Below are positions 11,189-20,009 of a stretch of DNA of 64,000 bases, piece after piece. Where the stretch lies: NCBI GenBank assembly GCA_023251915.1, contig JAHEXW010000005.1:23947-87946 (forward strand), written 5' to 3'. Within the stretch, counting starts at the first letter, position 1. Each line of letters opens with the position of its first letter. The translations under genes and the position numbers were made by a program. The notes beneath the pieces were generated by a model. The model was not told the DNA's origin. It saw only the letters and a program-made list of their open reading frames with translations, and did no database searches. This DNA is from Actinomycetes bacterium (lineage in GTDB: Bacteria; Actinomycetota; JAHEXW01).

Positions 11189-14100
11189 ATGCGCCGAAGC
11201 ACTATCCCCGTTTTGATCACCTTGGCTTTCTACGCACTCGCAATCATGCTGGTGAGCACCGGACGCGGTTTGGCCGCGCAAAACAACCGCGGTATGCAAG
11301 CGGCCCCCGATTCAGGCATGGCTGCCAAACAGAACGGCATGGGCGGCACCGGCACAGGTGTAGCCTATTCCTCGAACAAGACCGCCGGAGCCGGGGCGGC
11401 AGACCTGATGATGAAACGAACAACACCGGCCGAGCGGCAGGCTGCGGCGGATCGCGCGACAGCGATGCGGCTGCTGTTTCCGCCGAAGCTAAACGCCTCC
11501 GGCGTAATCGCCCAGATTCCATCGGTCGGAACGACTGACTATTTCGGCAACGTCCCGAACTATGCCAATAGTCCTCTGCCTACTGTTCTGACGACTGCGG
11601 CCACTACGATGGGTGTTGCGTCGATGTGGTCTTTGGGTCCCGCGAACTTCGACGCGACGCGCGCCAAGGCGACTTCAGGCGACTTTAACGGCGATGGCCT
11701 CCAAGACATCGCTTTCATTTACGACTATGGCAACGCCACCAGCCGCATCTGGATACTCGAGTCGAACGGCGCGACCTTCACGCCGATTATGGCCTGGTCG
11801 AGCGGACCAGGTAATTTCGACGCCACGCGAGCTCAGATAACAAGCGGTGATTTTGACAATAACGGACGCACAGACTTAGCGGTCTTATACAACTACGGCG
11901 GCTCGACAAGCCGGCTCTGGGTCTTCAAGTTCGTCGGCACGGCAACGACCATGACACCAACCCTCGGTTGGTACAGCGGCGTCGGTAACTTCGACGCGAG
12001 CCGGGTAACAATGACCAGCGGAACATTTGATATCGATAATCTGGCGGACGTGGCCATGTTGTACGACTACGGTAGTTCGACCTGCCGCCTGTGGACTTTC
12101 AATTCTAATGGCACGATATTCACGCCTCATATGGCCTGGTATAGCGGACTCGGCAATTTCAATGCCGCAATGGTCAAGATAACGAGCGGTGACTATGACG
12201 GCGGCGGGACCTCCGACGTCGCGATGTTGTACAACTATGGGGCCGCGACAAGCCGCCTTTGGACTTTCTTGTCTAGCGGCTTTACATTTACTCCTCACAT
12301 GGCTTGGTCCAGCGGACCGGGTAATTTTGACGCCACACGAGCCAAGATCACCAGTGGCGACTACAACGCCGACAATATATCCGACGTTGCGGCGCTCTAC
12401 GACTACGGGAGCGCGACCAGCCGTATATGGACTTTCTTGTCCAGCGGAACAGCCTTTACGCCCCACATTGCGTGGTTCAGCGGAGCGGGCATGTTTAACG
12501 CATCCCAAGCAACGTTGATAAACGGAAATATCAGCCTGTTCGGTTCGGCTATAATCCCTATTCTCTATGACTACGGCAACGCTACCAGCAACGTCTGGAA
12601 CTTCGGTGCCAACAACTCGATCACGACGGTGACCGCCGGTACGGGCATTAGGAAGTTCGTCGACAAACTGCCCGGCTTAACGCAAGCCGGCGCGAACAAT
12701 GTCCTGCAAACCAACGGAGTAGGCCAATATCTGCCGGTGGCGGTGCCTGATCAGGGTACGGCACTGGGCGGCGACTACTACGAAATAGCGGTCGTTCAAT
12801 ATATGGAAAAGCTCCACAGCGACCTGCCGGCCACGCGTCTGCGGGGTTACGTACAGTTGGTGACGCCGGTGAACACCAGCCTGCCGGGCCACCTCCATAC
12901 ACCGCTGTTCTATCCGGACGGCGTTACACCCATCATGTACACGCCCGTTCCCGCCGGACCGTCCGTGCAAGCGGTCGCGCTCGACCCACCCAGCTATCTG
13001 GGGCCGACCGTCGTCGCCAACCGCAATGTGCCGGTTCGGGTTAAGTTCTATAACCTTCTGCCCACCGGTGCCGGCGGCGACCTGTTCATTCCGGTCGATG
13101 AATCCGTCATGGGCGCCGGCATGGCACCAGGCGGCACCGAGACCTACAAGCAGAACAGGGCCGTCATCCACCTGCACGGGGGCGCCACTCCGTGGATAAG
13201 CGACGGAACGCCGAACCAGTGGATCACACCGGCGGGCGAAACGACGACTTATCCGCAGGGCGTGAGCGTTTACAACGTGCCTGATATGCCGGACCCGGGT
13301 CCCGGTAACGATCGGGATGGTGTAGAAACGATGTTCTACACGAATGACCAAAGCGCACGCCTGATGTTCTACCACGATCACTCATACGGAACGACGCGCT
13401 TGAATGTGTACGCCGGCGAAGCGGCCGGCTACATCCTGCGCGACGCGGAAGAAGCGGCTTTGGTCGGCGGCGGCACAATCGGCGCGACGCCGATCGCCGC
13501 AGGCACTGTCCCGGCCGATGAGATTCCTCTGATCATCCAGGACAAGAGCTTCGTGCCCGACAATACAACGCCGTTCACCAACACGGTCGGCACGTTCGCG
13601 TCACAGCTGGCCGCGCAAGACCCGACCTGGAATGTTACCGGATGGGGCGCGAAGGGAAGCCTCTGGTTCCCGCATGTTTACATGCCCAACCAGAATCCAG
13701 CCGACCTCACAGGAGGCGCCAACGCCATGGGACGCTGGGACTACGGTCCCTGGTTCTTCCCGCCGCTAACGACAGCGGCCGGCTTGATCAACGGTCCGGT
13801 TCCCAACCCGCTGTTCGGCACAACGCCGCTGGAGGCTTCTGTTAATCCCGGCACGCCGAATCCGTCATTGACGCCGGAGTCCTTCATGGATACACCGCTG
13901 GTCAATGGAACAGCGTATCCTTACGTCCAGGTCGGCAGGAAAGCCTATCGTTTCCGCATCCTGAACGCGTCCAACGATAGGATGCTTAATCTCCAACTGT
14001 ATTACGCCAAGTCAAACACGCCGGACAGCGTCGATGGCGCTGGAAATCCGACTTTGCAGACTAACTCGGGCGAAGTTCCGATGGTACCGGCGGTACCGCA

Positions 14101-16075
14101 TCCTGGTAACCCCAGCTGGCCGGCGACTTGGCCGACCGACGGCCGTGACGGCGGAGTGCCTAGCCCGACCGCCGTCGGTCCGAGCATGATTCAGATCGGC
14201 ACGGAAGGCGGACTCCTGCCCGCGCCGGTCGTTCTGCCGAACACGCCGGTCGGTTACGAATTCAACAGGCGGAACATCGTCGTCCTGAACGTGACCAACA
14301 AGACTCTGTTCCTGGGCCCGGCTGAACGTGCCGACGTCATAGTCGACTTCTCGAACGTGCCCGACGGGTCGAAGCTGATACTGTACAACGACTCCCCGGC
14401 TCCCGTGCCGGCGAGCGACCCGAGATACGACTATTACACAGGTAATCCTGATCTGACCTCGACCGGAGGCGCGCCTTCGACCCTCCCGGGTTATGGTCCG
14501 AATACCAGGACATTAATGCAGATCCAGGTGACATCGGCTCTGGGAACCGGTCCGGCGTTCAGTCTGCCGGCCTTGCAAGCGGCCTTGCCGTTGGCTTTTG
14601 CGGCGTCGCAACCGCCGGTAGTAGTGCCCGAGCCAACGTATCCGGCTCCTAATAACGGCGCCAGCAGCACGTACTCGAAGATCCAAGATACCCAACTGAC
14701 CTTCAGCCCGGTCGGCGCCTTGTCGCTCGGCACTGGAGCTGTCGGCAGCGTCGTGTTGTCCGCGGCGGGATCAGGTTATGCGACTGCGCCTCTTGTGACC
14801 TTCACGGGCACAGGCACGGGTGCCGGAGCTTTGGCCACGCTGTCTGTCACCAACATAGCGGTGACCAACGGCGGGTCTGGCTACACAACGGCTCCGACGG
14901 TCAATTTGACCGGCGGCGGGGGCGCCGGAGCGACCGCGACCGCCACTGTATCCGGCGGAGTTGTCACTGGTGTGACGATCACTAATAACGGCCTACGCTA
15001 CACCTCCATGCCGACCGTGTCGTTTACCGGCGGCGGGGGCACACTCGCGGCCGCTACGGCAACCGGCGGAGTTAGTGAGGTTCTCGTGACAAGCGGCGGC
15101 ACCGGGTTTACGACCGCGCCCAGCGTCGTCTTTACCGGAGCGAATACTACGCCTGCTGCGGCAACCTCGAATTTCGACATCACCATGAACATGCGTCCCA
15201 AGGCTATACAAGAGCTCTTTGAGCTCAACTATGGACGGATGAACGCGACGTTGGGTGTTGAGTTACCATTCACCAACTTCAACATCCAGACAACCATCCC
15301 GCTGGGTTATATCGACCCGCTGACTGAGGAAATCAACATGTCAGCGTCGCCCGGACCGGTCGTTCTGGGTGACGGAACCCAGATATGGAAGATCACCCAT
15401 AACGGGGTGGACACGCATGCGATTCACTTCCATCTGTATAATGTCCAGTTGATCAACCGGGTCGGTTGGGACGGCGCTATCGTGCCGCCTGACGCTAACG
15501 AGTTGGGCTGGAAAGAGACGGTGCGCATGCATCCGCTGCAAGACGCTATAGTGGCCTTGCGGCCGGTCACACCGACACTGCCCTGGACCATACCCAACAG
15601 CGTCCGCTTGATGGATCCGACCAAAGCGGCCGGCGAGGCTATGACGGTGACCAACCCGGTAGACGGCAATCCGCTGGCCGTCACCAACGACCTTACCGAT
15701 TTCGGTTGGGAATATGTCTGGCACTGTCACCTGTTGGGTCATGAGGAGAATGACATGATGCGGCCGGTCGCATACCGGACGGAGCCGCAGCCGAACACAT
15801 TGACGGCGGCTGCCGCTCTGCCAGGTGTGACGCTAAACTGGCTCAATCCGGCCGCCGGCTTGCCGCCGATACCAGCTGTCACACTGTATACGGTACAGAG
15901 AGCGACGGACGCGGCGTTCACTGTCGGGCTGACGACATTCACCACGCCGGCGCCGGCGATCACGTACACCGACGCGACAGCGGCCGCTCTGACCACCTAT
16001 TACTACCGCGTCAAAGCGAGCGGCGGCGGCAGCGACTCATCGTGGTCAAATACCACGATGATTACAACGCCTTAG
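11189..16075 (+). CDS. Giant exported multicopper oxidase with N-terminal FG-GAP/VCBS-type repeats and an internal GSGYTTAPTV repeat block
   Basis: Four Cu-ligand motifs: HLHGG, FYHDHSYG, HAIHFHLYNV, WHCHLLGHEENDMM. Six ~55-aa repeats (AWSSGPGNFDATRAKITSGDYN...DVAxLYDYGxATSRxWTF). N-terminal TM/signal. Confidence 0.88.
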   Translation: MRRSTIPVLITLAFYALAIMLVSTGRGLAAQNNRGMQAAPDSGMAAKQNGMGGTGTGVAYSSNKTAGAGAADLMMKRTTPAERQAAADRATAMRLLFPPKLNASGVIAQIPSVGTTDYFGNVPNYANSPLPTVLTTAATTMGVASMWSLGPANFDATRAKATSGDFNGDGLQDIAFIYDYGNATSRIWILESNGATFTPIMAWSSGPGNFDATRAQITSGDFDNNGRTDLAVLYNYGGSTSRLWVFKFVGTATTMTPTLGWYSGVGNFDASRVTMTSGTFDIDNLADVAMLYDYGSSTCRLWTFNSNGTIFTPHMAWYSGLGNFNAAMVKITSGDYDGGGTSDVAMLYNYGAATSRLWTFLSSGFTFTPHMAWSSGPGNFDATRAKITSGDYNADNISDVAALYDYGSATSRIWTFLSSGTAFTPHIAWFSGAGMFNASQATLINGNISLFGSAIIPILYDYGNATSNVWNFGANNSITTVTAGTGIRKFVDKLPGLTQAGANNVLQTNGVGQYLPVAVPDQGTALGGDYYEIAVVQYMEKLHSDLPATRLRGYVQLVTPVNTSLPGHLHTPLFYPDGVTPIMYTPVPAGPSVQAVALDPPSYLGPTVVANRNVPVRVKFYNLLPTGAGGDLFIPVDESVMGAGMAPGGTETYKQNRAVIHLHGGATPWISDGTPNQWITPAGETTTYPQGVSVYNVPDMPDPGPGNDRDGVETMFYTNDQSARLMFYHDHSYGTTRLNVYAGEAAGYILRDAEEAALVGGGTIGATPIAAGTVPADEIPLIIQDKSFVPDNTTPFTNTVGTFASQLAAQDPTWNVTGWGAKGSLWFPHVYMPNQNPADLTGGANAMGRWDYGPWFFPPLTTAAGLINGPVPNPLFGTTPLEASVNPGTPNPSLTPESFMDTPLVNGTAYPYVQVGRKAYRFRILNASNDRMLNLQLYYAKSNTPDSVDGAGNPTLQTNSGEVPMVPAVPHPGNPSWPATWPTDGRDGGVPSPTAVGPSMIQIGTEGGLLPAPVVLPNTPVGYEFNRRNIVVLNVTNKTLFLGPAERADVIVDFSNVPDGSKLILYNDSPAPVPASDPRYDYYTGNPDLTSTGGAPSTLPGYGPNTRTLMQIQVTSALGTGPAFSLPALQAALPLAFAASQPPVVVPEPTYPAPNNGASSTYSKIQDTQLTFSPVGALSLGTGAVGSVVLSAAGSGYATAPLVTFTGTGTGAGALATLSVTNIAVTNGGSGYTTAPTVNLTGGGGAGATATATVSGGVVTGVTITNNGLRYTSMPTVSFTGGGGTLAAATATGGVSEVLVTSGGTGFTTAPSVVFTGANTTPAAATSNFDITMNMRPKAIQELFELNYGRMNATLGVELPFTNFNIQTTIPLGYIDPLTEEINMSASPGPVVLGDGTQIWKITHNGVDTHAIHFHLYNVQLINRVGWDGAIVPPDANELGWKETVRMHPLQDAIVALRPVTPTLPWTIPNSVRLMDPTKAAGEAMTVTNPVDGNPLAVTNDLTDFGWEYVWHCHLLGHEENDMMRPVAYRTEPQPNTLTAAAALPGVTLNWLNPAAGLPPIPAVTLYTVQRATDAAFTVGLTTFTTPAPAITYTDATAAALTTYYYRVKASGGGSDSSWSNTTMITTP
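11626..12615 (+). repeat. Six tandem ~55-codon FG-GAP-like repeats within the multicopper oxidase
   Basis: Direct visual alignment of the translated repeats. Confidence 0.85.
14741..15160 (+). repeat. Four Gly-rich repeats (GSGYxTAPxVxFTGxG) inserted before the C-terminal cupredoxin domain
   Basis: GSGYATAPLVTFTG / GSGYTTAPTVNLTG / GLRYTSMPTVSFTG / GTGFTTAPSVVFTG. Confidence 0.75.
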
Positions 16076-16096
16076 GTAGCTGCGTAAGATGCAATC

Positions 16097-16127
16097 AACC
16101 CCGGGAGGCTCCTGGCCTCCCGGGGTT
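16097..16127 (+). terminator. Rho-independent terminator after the multicopper oxidase
   Basis: AACCCCGGGAGGCtcctGGCCTCCCGGGGTTTTC perfect hairpin plus U-tract. Confidence 0.85.
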
Positions 16128-16156
16128 TTCTTTACTCAGAAGAGAAAGAGCGCGCC

Positions 16157-16342
16157 ATGCGAAGACTTGCTATTCCAATAATCATCACAGTCTGTTTCTA
16201 CATCATTGCAGCATTATTGCTGACGACAGGCTATGGTCCTTTCAAACAAGAGAACGATGAAATAAAGGCGCGGGCGAACTCGGCCGTTAACGCTCTGCAG
16301 CAAATGAGTTCGGAGCCGGTGGGCGATAAAGACTCCCGTTAG
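16157..16342 (+). CDS. Small membrane-anchored protein, 61 aa, sharing its N-terminal leader with the multicopper oxidase
   Basis: MRRLAIPIIITVCFYIIAALLLTTGYG vs MRRSTIPVLITLAFYALAIMLVSTGRG; purine-rich RBS upstream. Confidence 0.55.
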   Translation: MRRLAIPIIITVCFYIIAALLLTTGYGPFKQENDEIKARANSAVNALQQMSSEPVGDKDSR

Positions 16343-16465
16343 GCAACGCTCCGGTAACTGAGAAACGCCCGTCCCTCTCCTAATTCCCCCACAAATATTC
16401 TTTACACAGTCGCTTGACTCTAACGTTACGTAAGGGTTTAGAATCTTTATCAGGAGGTTCTAAAC

Positions 16466-17215
16466 ATGAGATTGACGGTCAAGCAAGTCAAGGAAGCTAG
16501 CGGCCAAAGCGTCAGAACGCTGCACCACTACGACGCGATCGGCCTGTTGCGGCCCGACGAAATTAGTGCGGCCGGATATCGTCTGTATTCAGCTGACGAT
16601 CTGGAACGGCTCCAGCAGATAATGTTCTTCAAGGAGCTTGGTTTTAGCCTGGCCGACATCAAGGACATCCTGGACAGCCCGGGCTTCGACCGGCGGGGCG
16701 CCTTTCTAGAACACCTGGAGCTTCTGCGGCAAAAACAACACCGGCTGAACGGCCTGATTAAGTTAGTGGAACACAATTTAGAAGCATTGGACAAAGGAGA
16801 GAAAATGACTGAGGACAAGATGTTCGACGCGTTTGACGAAGCGACGATGGAGGAATACAAACAGGAAGCCAAGGAACGGTGGGGAAACACAGACGCTTAC
16901 AAGGAAAGCATGCGAAAGACGGCGACCTATAGTAAAGAAGATTGGACGCGCATCGCCGCGGCCGAGACAGACCGGCGGGAACGCATCGCCGCCTTGATGG
17001 ACAAGGATCCGGGCGACCCGGCCGTGCAAGCGATTATGGAAGAATTCTTCAAATCCATCTGCGAGCACTACTATTCCTGCACGCCGGAGATATTCAAGAA
17101 CCTGGGCGAGATGTACGTCGCGGATCCGCGCTTCGCGAAGAATTACGAAACCATCAAGCCTGGAATGGCGGACTTCATGCGCCAAGCGATGGCGATCTAC
17201 GCCGACAAGAAGTAA
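16466..17215 (+). CDS. MerR-family transcriptional regulator with TipAS-type effector domain
   Basis: N-terminal MerR HTH (VRTLHHYDAIGLLRPDEISAAGYRLYSADDLERLQQI) and C-terminal TipAS-like region (MEEYKQEAKERWGNTDAYKES...HYYSCTPEIFKNLGEMYVADPRFAKNYE). Confidence 0.85.
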   Translation: MRLTVKQVKEASGQSVRTLHHYDAIGLLRPDEISAAGYRLYSADDLERLQQIMFFKELGFSLADIKDILDSPGFDRRGAFLEHLELLRQKQHRLNGLIKLVEHNLEALDKGEKMTEDKMFDAFDEATMEEYKQEAKERWGNTDAYKESMRKTATYSKEDWTRIAAAETDRRERIAALMDKDPGDPAVQAIMEEFFKSICEHYYSCTPEIFKNLGEMYVADPRFAKNYETIKPGMADFMRQAMAIYADKK

Positions 17216-17250
17216 TGCCAAACATCTGATTTTGCGACCTGCTCAATGAA

Positions 17251-17291
17251 AGGGTCAGGCCCGGCGCGGGTATGCGACAGGGCCTGACCCT
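17251..17291 (+). terminator. Terminator-like hairpin after merR
   Basis: AGGGTCAGGCCC...GGGCCTGACCCT. Confidence 0.6.
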
Positions 17292-17373
17292 ATTAACGTA
17301 AGCGGCGACGAGCAAATATCCTCTGGGCTCGAATGTCGCGGCTTAAGCCGCAAGGTCGAGCTCTCCGGCAAAC

Positions 17374-17413
17374 AAAAAACCTAGATAAGCCATATGGTTT
17401 ATCTAGGTTTTTT
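17374..17413 (-). terminator. Rho-independent terminator distal to the tRNA-Gln-associated element
   Basis: AAAAAACCTAGATAAACCATATGGCTTATCTAGGTTTTTT on the minus strand. Confidence 0.75.
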
Positions 17414-17428
17414 GGCTGGGGCGGGAGG

Positions 17429-17574
17429 GCGTCGAACCGTCGGGCAGCCACCCAACAGTCTGCCCTCCTCAGAGGTGCAACCAAAGGTTTCCCCTCTGAT
17501 ATCTCCCCTTCCTTGGTCCCGTCTCAAGGTGAAGCCTCTCCCCCTTGAGAATCCCCCTCAGGTTCGACCCCTCG
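17429..17574 (-). ncRNA. tRNA-adjacent structured element, copy A
   Basis: Aligns to copy B at 19779-19925; same three hairpins with invariant loops, GGGAGAGGCTTC / GGAAACCTTTGGTTGC / ACWGTTGGGTGG; bounded by T-arm-like TCGAACC...GGTTCGA. Confidence 0.6.
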
Positions 17575-17586
17575 GGAACAAAGTAA

Positions 17587-17633
17587 AACGCCTGGACAGT
17601 CCATTGTTAGGTGTTATGAACTCTCTAGGCGTT
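17587..17633 (-). terminator. Terminator-like hairpin directly after tRNA-Gln
   Basis: AACGCCT...AGGCGTT inverted repeat. Confidence 0.5.
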
Positions 17634-17708
17634 TGGCTGGGGCGGGAGGGCTCGAACCTCCAATCTCCAGATCCAGAATCTGGCGCCTTACCGATTTGGC
17701 CACGCCCC
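17634..17708 (-). tRNA. tRNA-Gln(CTG)
   Basis: GGGGCGTGGCC...CCAGATTCTGGATCTGG...GGAGGTTCGAGCCCTCCCGCCCCAGCCA; anticodon CTG, encoded CCA. Confidence 0.93.
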
Positions 17709-17725
17709 AATAATTAAGACAAAAA

Positions 17726-19192
17726 CTATTTTAGCAGGTCTATCGCTCTCGTGACGCGAGCCACGACGCGGTCGCGGCCCAAGACCTCGACCATGTGGAA
17801 CAAGCTGGGTCCCTGCATCCGCCCGCTGACGCTGACCCGCAGCGGATGAAACGCTTGCGCCGCCTTAATCCCTCGTTCCTCGGCCTGGCCGCGCAGCAGT
17901 CCTTCGATGGACCCGGCGTCAAAAGGCTCAACGGCCGCGAGTTTATCTTTTAAGACGGCCAAGTACTCTGGCACGTGTTCTTGGGTCATGATCTTCTGCC
18001 AGGCCGCCTCGTCGTAGGCATAATCATCGGTGAAGAAGAACCGGGTCGCGTCCACGATGTCCGGCAGAAGCTTCAGGCGTTCCTGCTCCAGAGCCACCAC
18101 GGCTTCGGCATAAGCCATCTCGGCAGCCGACATGTCGTCAGCAATCAGACTCGCTTCAATCAGATAAGGCTTCACCAGTTCGAACAGCTCCGCCGGCGGG
18201 GTTTTGCGAATATACTCGCCGTTCATCCAGAGCAACTTCTCCGTGTCGAAGATGTTGGGGCTGCGCCCGACCCGTTCTAACGAAAATTCCGCAATCAACT
18301 CTTCATGGCTAAATATCTCCTGGGTCGAGCCGGGGCTCCAACCAAGCAAAGCGATATAATTGGCCACCGCATCCGGCAGATAACCCTGTTCCTTGTATTC
18401 CATGACCGAGGTGGCGCCATGCCGTTTGCTTAGGCGCGCCCCATCGGGTCCCAGCGTCATCGACATATGAGCAAATTTAGGCAGGGGCGCGAAGCCAAGC
18501 GCCTCGTACAGCAATATCTGTCGCGGAGTATTGGAAATATGGTCATCACCGCGGATGATATGGGTGATCTCCATGAGATAGTCGTCGACGACGGCAGCGA
18601 AGTTATAGGTTGGCATCCCGTCTGTCTTCATGATGACAAAGTCGTCCAGCAGGCCCGCCTGAAACTTGACCTCTCCTTTTACGATATCGTCAATCACAAT
18701 CTCGCCCGTCTCCGGCATAGCAAACCGCACAACGCAAGATTCTGAACCGGCTCGTTGTTCCGCTGCCTTCGCCGGTAGCTCGCGACATGATTTATCGTAT
18801 TTAGGCGGTTGCCCGGCTTTCTGCGCCGCCTCGCGTTTGGCAGACAGCTCGGCCGGCGTGCAAAAACAGCGGTAAGCTTTCCCGCTTGTTAGCAGTTGGG
18901 CGACATACTTGGAGTAGATATCCAGACGTTCGGTTTGAAAATACGGACCGTGGGCCCCGCCGATCTCGGGACCTTCGTCCCAATCAAGTTTTAGCCAGCG
19001 CATCCCGTCGATGATGTGACGCACGGCCTCGCTGGTGGAACGCTCGCGGTCTGTATCCTCAACCCGCAAGACCAATGAACCGCCTGCGTGGCGGGCAAAT
19101 AGGTAATTAAAAAGAGCCGTCCTGGCCCCGCCTATATGCAGGTGGCCGGTCGGGCTCGGCGCGAAACGCACGCGCGGCGCGGTGTTAGTCAT
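17726..19192 (-). CDS. gltX: Glutamyl-tRNA synthetase
   Basis: VRFAPSPTGHLHIGGARTALFN; KRHGATSV (KMSKS-type LSKRHG). Confidence 0.95.
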   Translation of the reverse strand: MTNTAPRVRFAPSPTGHLHIGGARTALFNYLFARHAGGSLVLRVEDTDRERSTSEAVRHIIDGMRWLKLDWDEGPEIGGAHGPYFQTERLDIYSKYVAQLLTSGKAYRCFCTPAELSAKREAAQKAGQPPKYDKSCRELPAKAAEQRAGSESCVVRFAMPETGEIVIDDIVKGEVKFQAGLLDDFVIMKTDGMPTYNFAAVVDDYLMEITHIIRGDDHISNTPRQILLYEALGFAPLPKFAHMSMTLGPDGARLSKRHGATSVMEYKEQGYLPDAVANYIALLGWSPGSTQEIFSHEELIAEFSLERVGRSPNIFDTEKLLWMNGEYIRKTPPAELFELVKPYLIEASLIADDMSAAEMAYAEAVVALEQERLKLLPDIVDATRFFFTDDYAYDEAAWQKIMTQEHVPEYLAVLKDKLAAVEPFDAGSIEGLLRGQAEERGIKAAQAFHPLRVSVSGRMQGPSLFHMVEVLGRDRVVARVTRAIDLLK

Positions 19193-19241
19193 TTGACACC
19201 CCTTTCCTTCACGGATTATAACACAGGTAGGAGGTTTTCTA

Positions 19242-19607
19242 ATGATGAGACACCGGTTCACACTATTGCTGGCCGGAACCGCGCTGATAGCCGCGGTGGC
19301 CGGCGGCGGCTGCGGGAATGGATCCAACCAAACGAAGACGACAAATTCAAAACCCGCGGTACGGCAAAACTACGCGGTGGCGATCAAGAATTTCGCTTTC
19401 CACCCAGCAAACCTGACGGTCGGAGCGAAGTCCAGGGTGACCTGGACAAACAACGACCAAGGGCCGCACACGATAGTAACAACGGTTTTTAACAGCGGCA
19501 TGTTGGGCCAAAGCGAGACCTATAGCTACACTTTCATTAAGCCAGGCACATACCGGTACCACTGCGCAATCCACCCCTACATGGAGGGCGTGATTGTTGT
19601 CAAGTGA
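19242..19607 (+). CDS. Cupredoxin/plastocyanin-like lipoprotein
   Basis: Cys-containing signal (GGGCGN); FAFHPANLTVGAKSRVTWTNNDQGPHTI...YRYHCAIHPYM gives the His/Cys/His/Met blue-copper ligand pattern. Confidence 0.85.
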   Translation: MMRHRFTLLLAGTALIAAVAGGGCGNGSNQTKTTNSKPAVRQNYAVAIKNFAFHPANLTVGAKSRVTWTNNDQGPHTIVTTVFNSGMLGQSETYSYTFIKPGTYRYHCAIHPYMEGVIVVK

Positions 19608-19639
19608 CGGAAAACCACGTAGAATAGACTTTTGTTCGT

Positions 19640-19716
19640 GGCGCATTCGTCTAGAGGCCTAGGACACCTGGTTCTCAGCCAGGAGATCAGGGGTTCGAAT
19701 CCCCTATGCGCTACCA
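19640..19716 (+). tRNA. tRNA-Glu(CTC)
   Basis: GGCGCATTCGTCTAGAGGCCTAGGACACCTGGTTCTCAGCCAGGAGATCAGGGGTTCGAATCCCCTATGCGCTACCA. Confidence 0.93.
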
Positions 19717-19771
19717 ATGACCCCGAGTGACATCAAATGTTTGGCCGATGTCAGTCGGGGTTATTTATTTA
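19694..19771 (+). repeat. 78-bp direct repeat, copy 1 (tRNA-Glu T-loop to CCA plus terminator)
   Basis: Identical to 19916-19993 except one base. Confidence 0.9.
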
Positions 19772-19778
19772 GGGCACA

Positions 19779-19925
19779 GGGGATTCGAACCGAGGGGGGC
19801 TTTCCAGCGGGGGGAGAGGCTTCCCCCGCTGTCTTCGTTAAGGAAGGGGGAACTCAAGGGGGAAACCTTTGGTTGCCCCTGTGAAACGGCCGGACAGTTG
19901 GGTGGCCGGCCGTTGTTCGATTCCC
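19779..19925 (+). ncRNA. tRNA-adjacent structured element, copy B
   Basis: Three hairpins (19805-19831, 19854-19884, 19886-19913) with loops shared with copy A and different but complementary stems. Confidence 0.6.
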
Positions 19926-19993
19926 CTATGCGCTACCAATGACCCCGAGTGACATCAAATGTTTGGCCGATGTCAGTCGGGGTTATTTATTTA
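19916..19993 (+). repeat. 78-bp direct repeat, copy 2
   Basis: TTCGATTCCCCTATGCGCTACCAATGACCCCGAGTGACATC...TTATTTATTTA duplicate of the tRNA-Glu 3' end. Confidence 0.9.
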
Positions 19994-20009
19994 AGGTCAA
20001 CACAATGCC

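Noticed and set aside
11626-12615. CRISPR-like periodicity
   Set aside because: The ~165-bp periodicity is coding (FG-GAP protein repeats), with no constant short repeats or unique spacers.
17293-17548. Short ORFs overlapping the tRNA-adjacent element
   Set aside because: They cross tRNA fragments, terminators and hairpins, with no conserved reading frame between the two copies.
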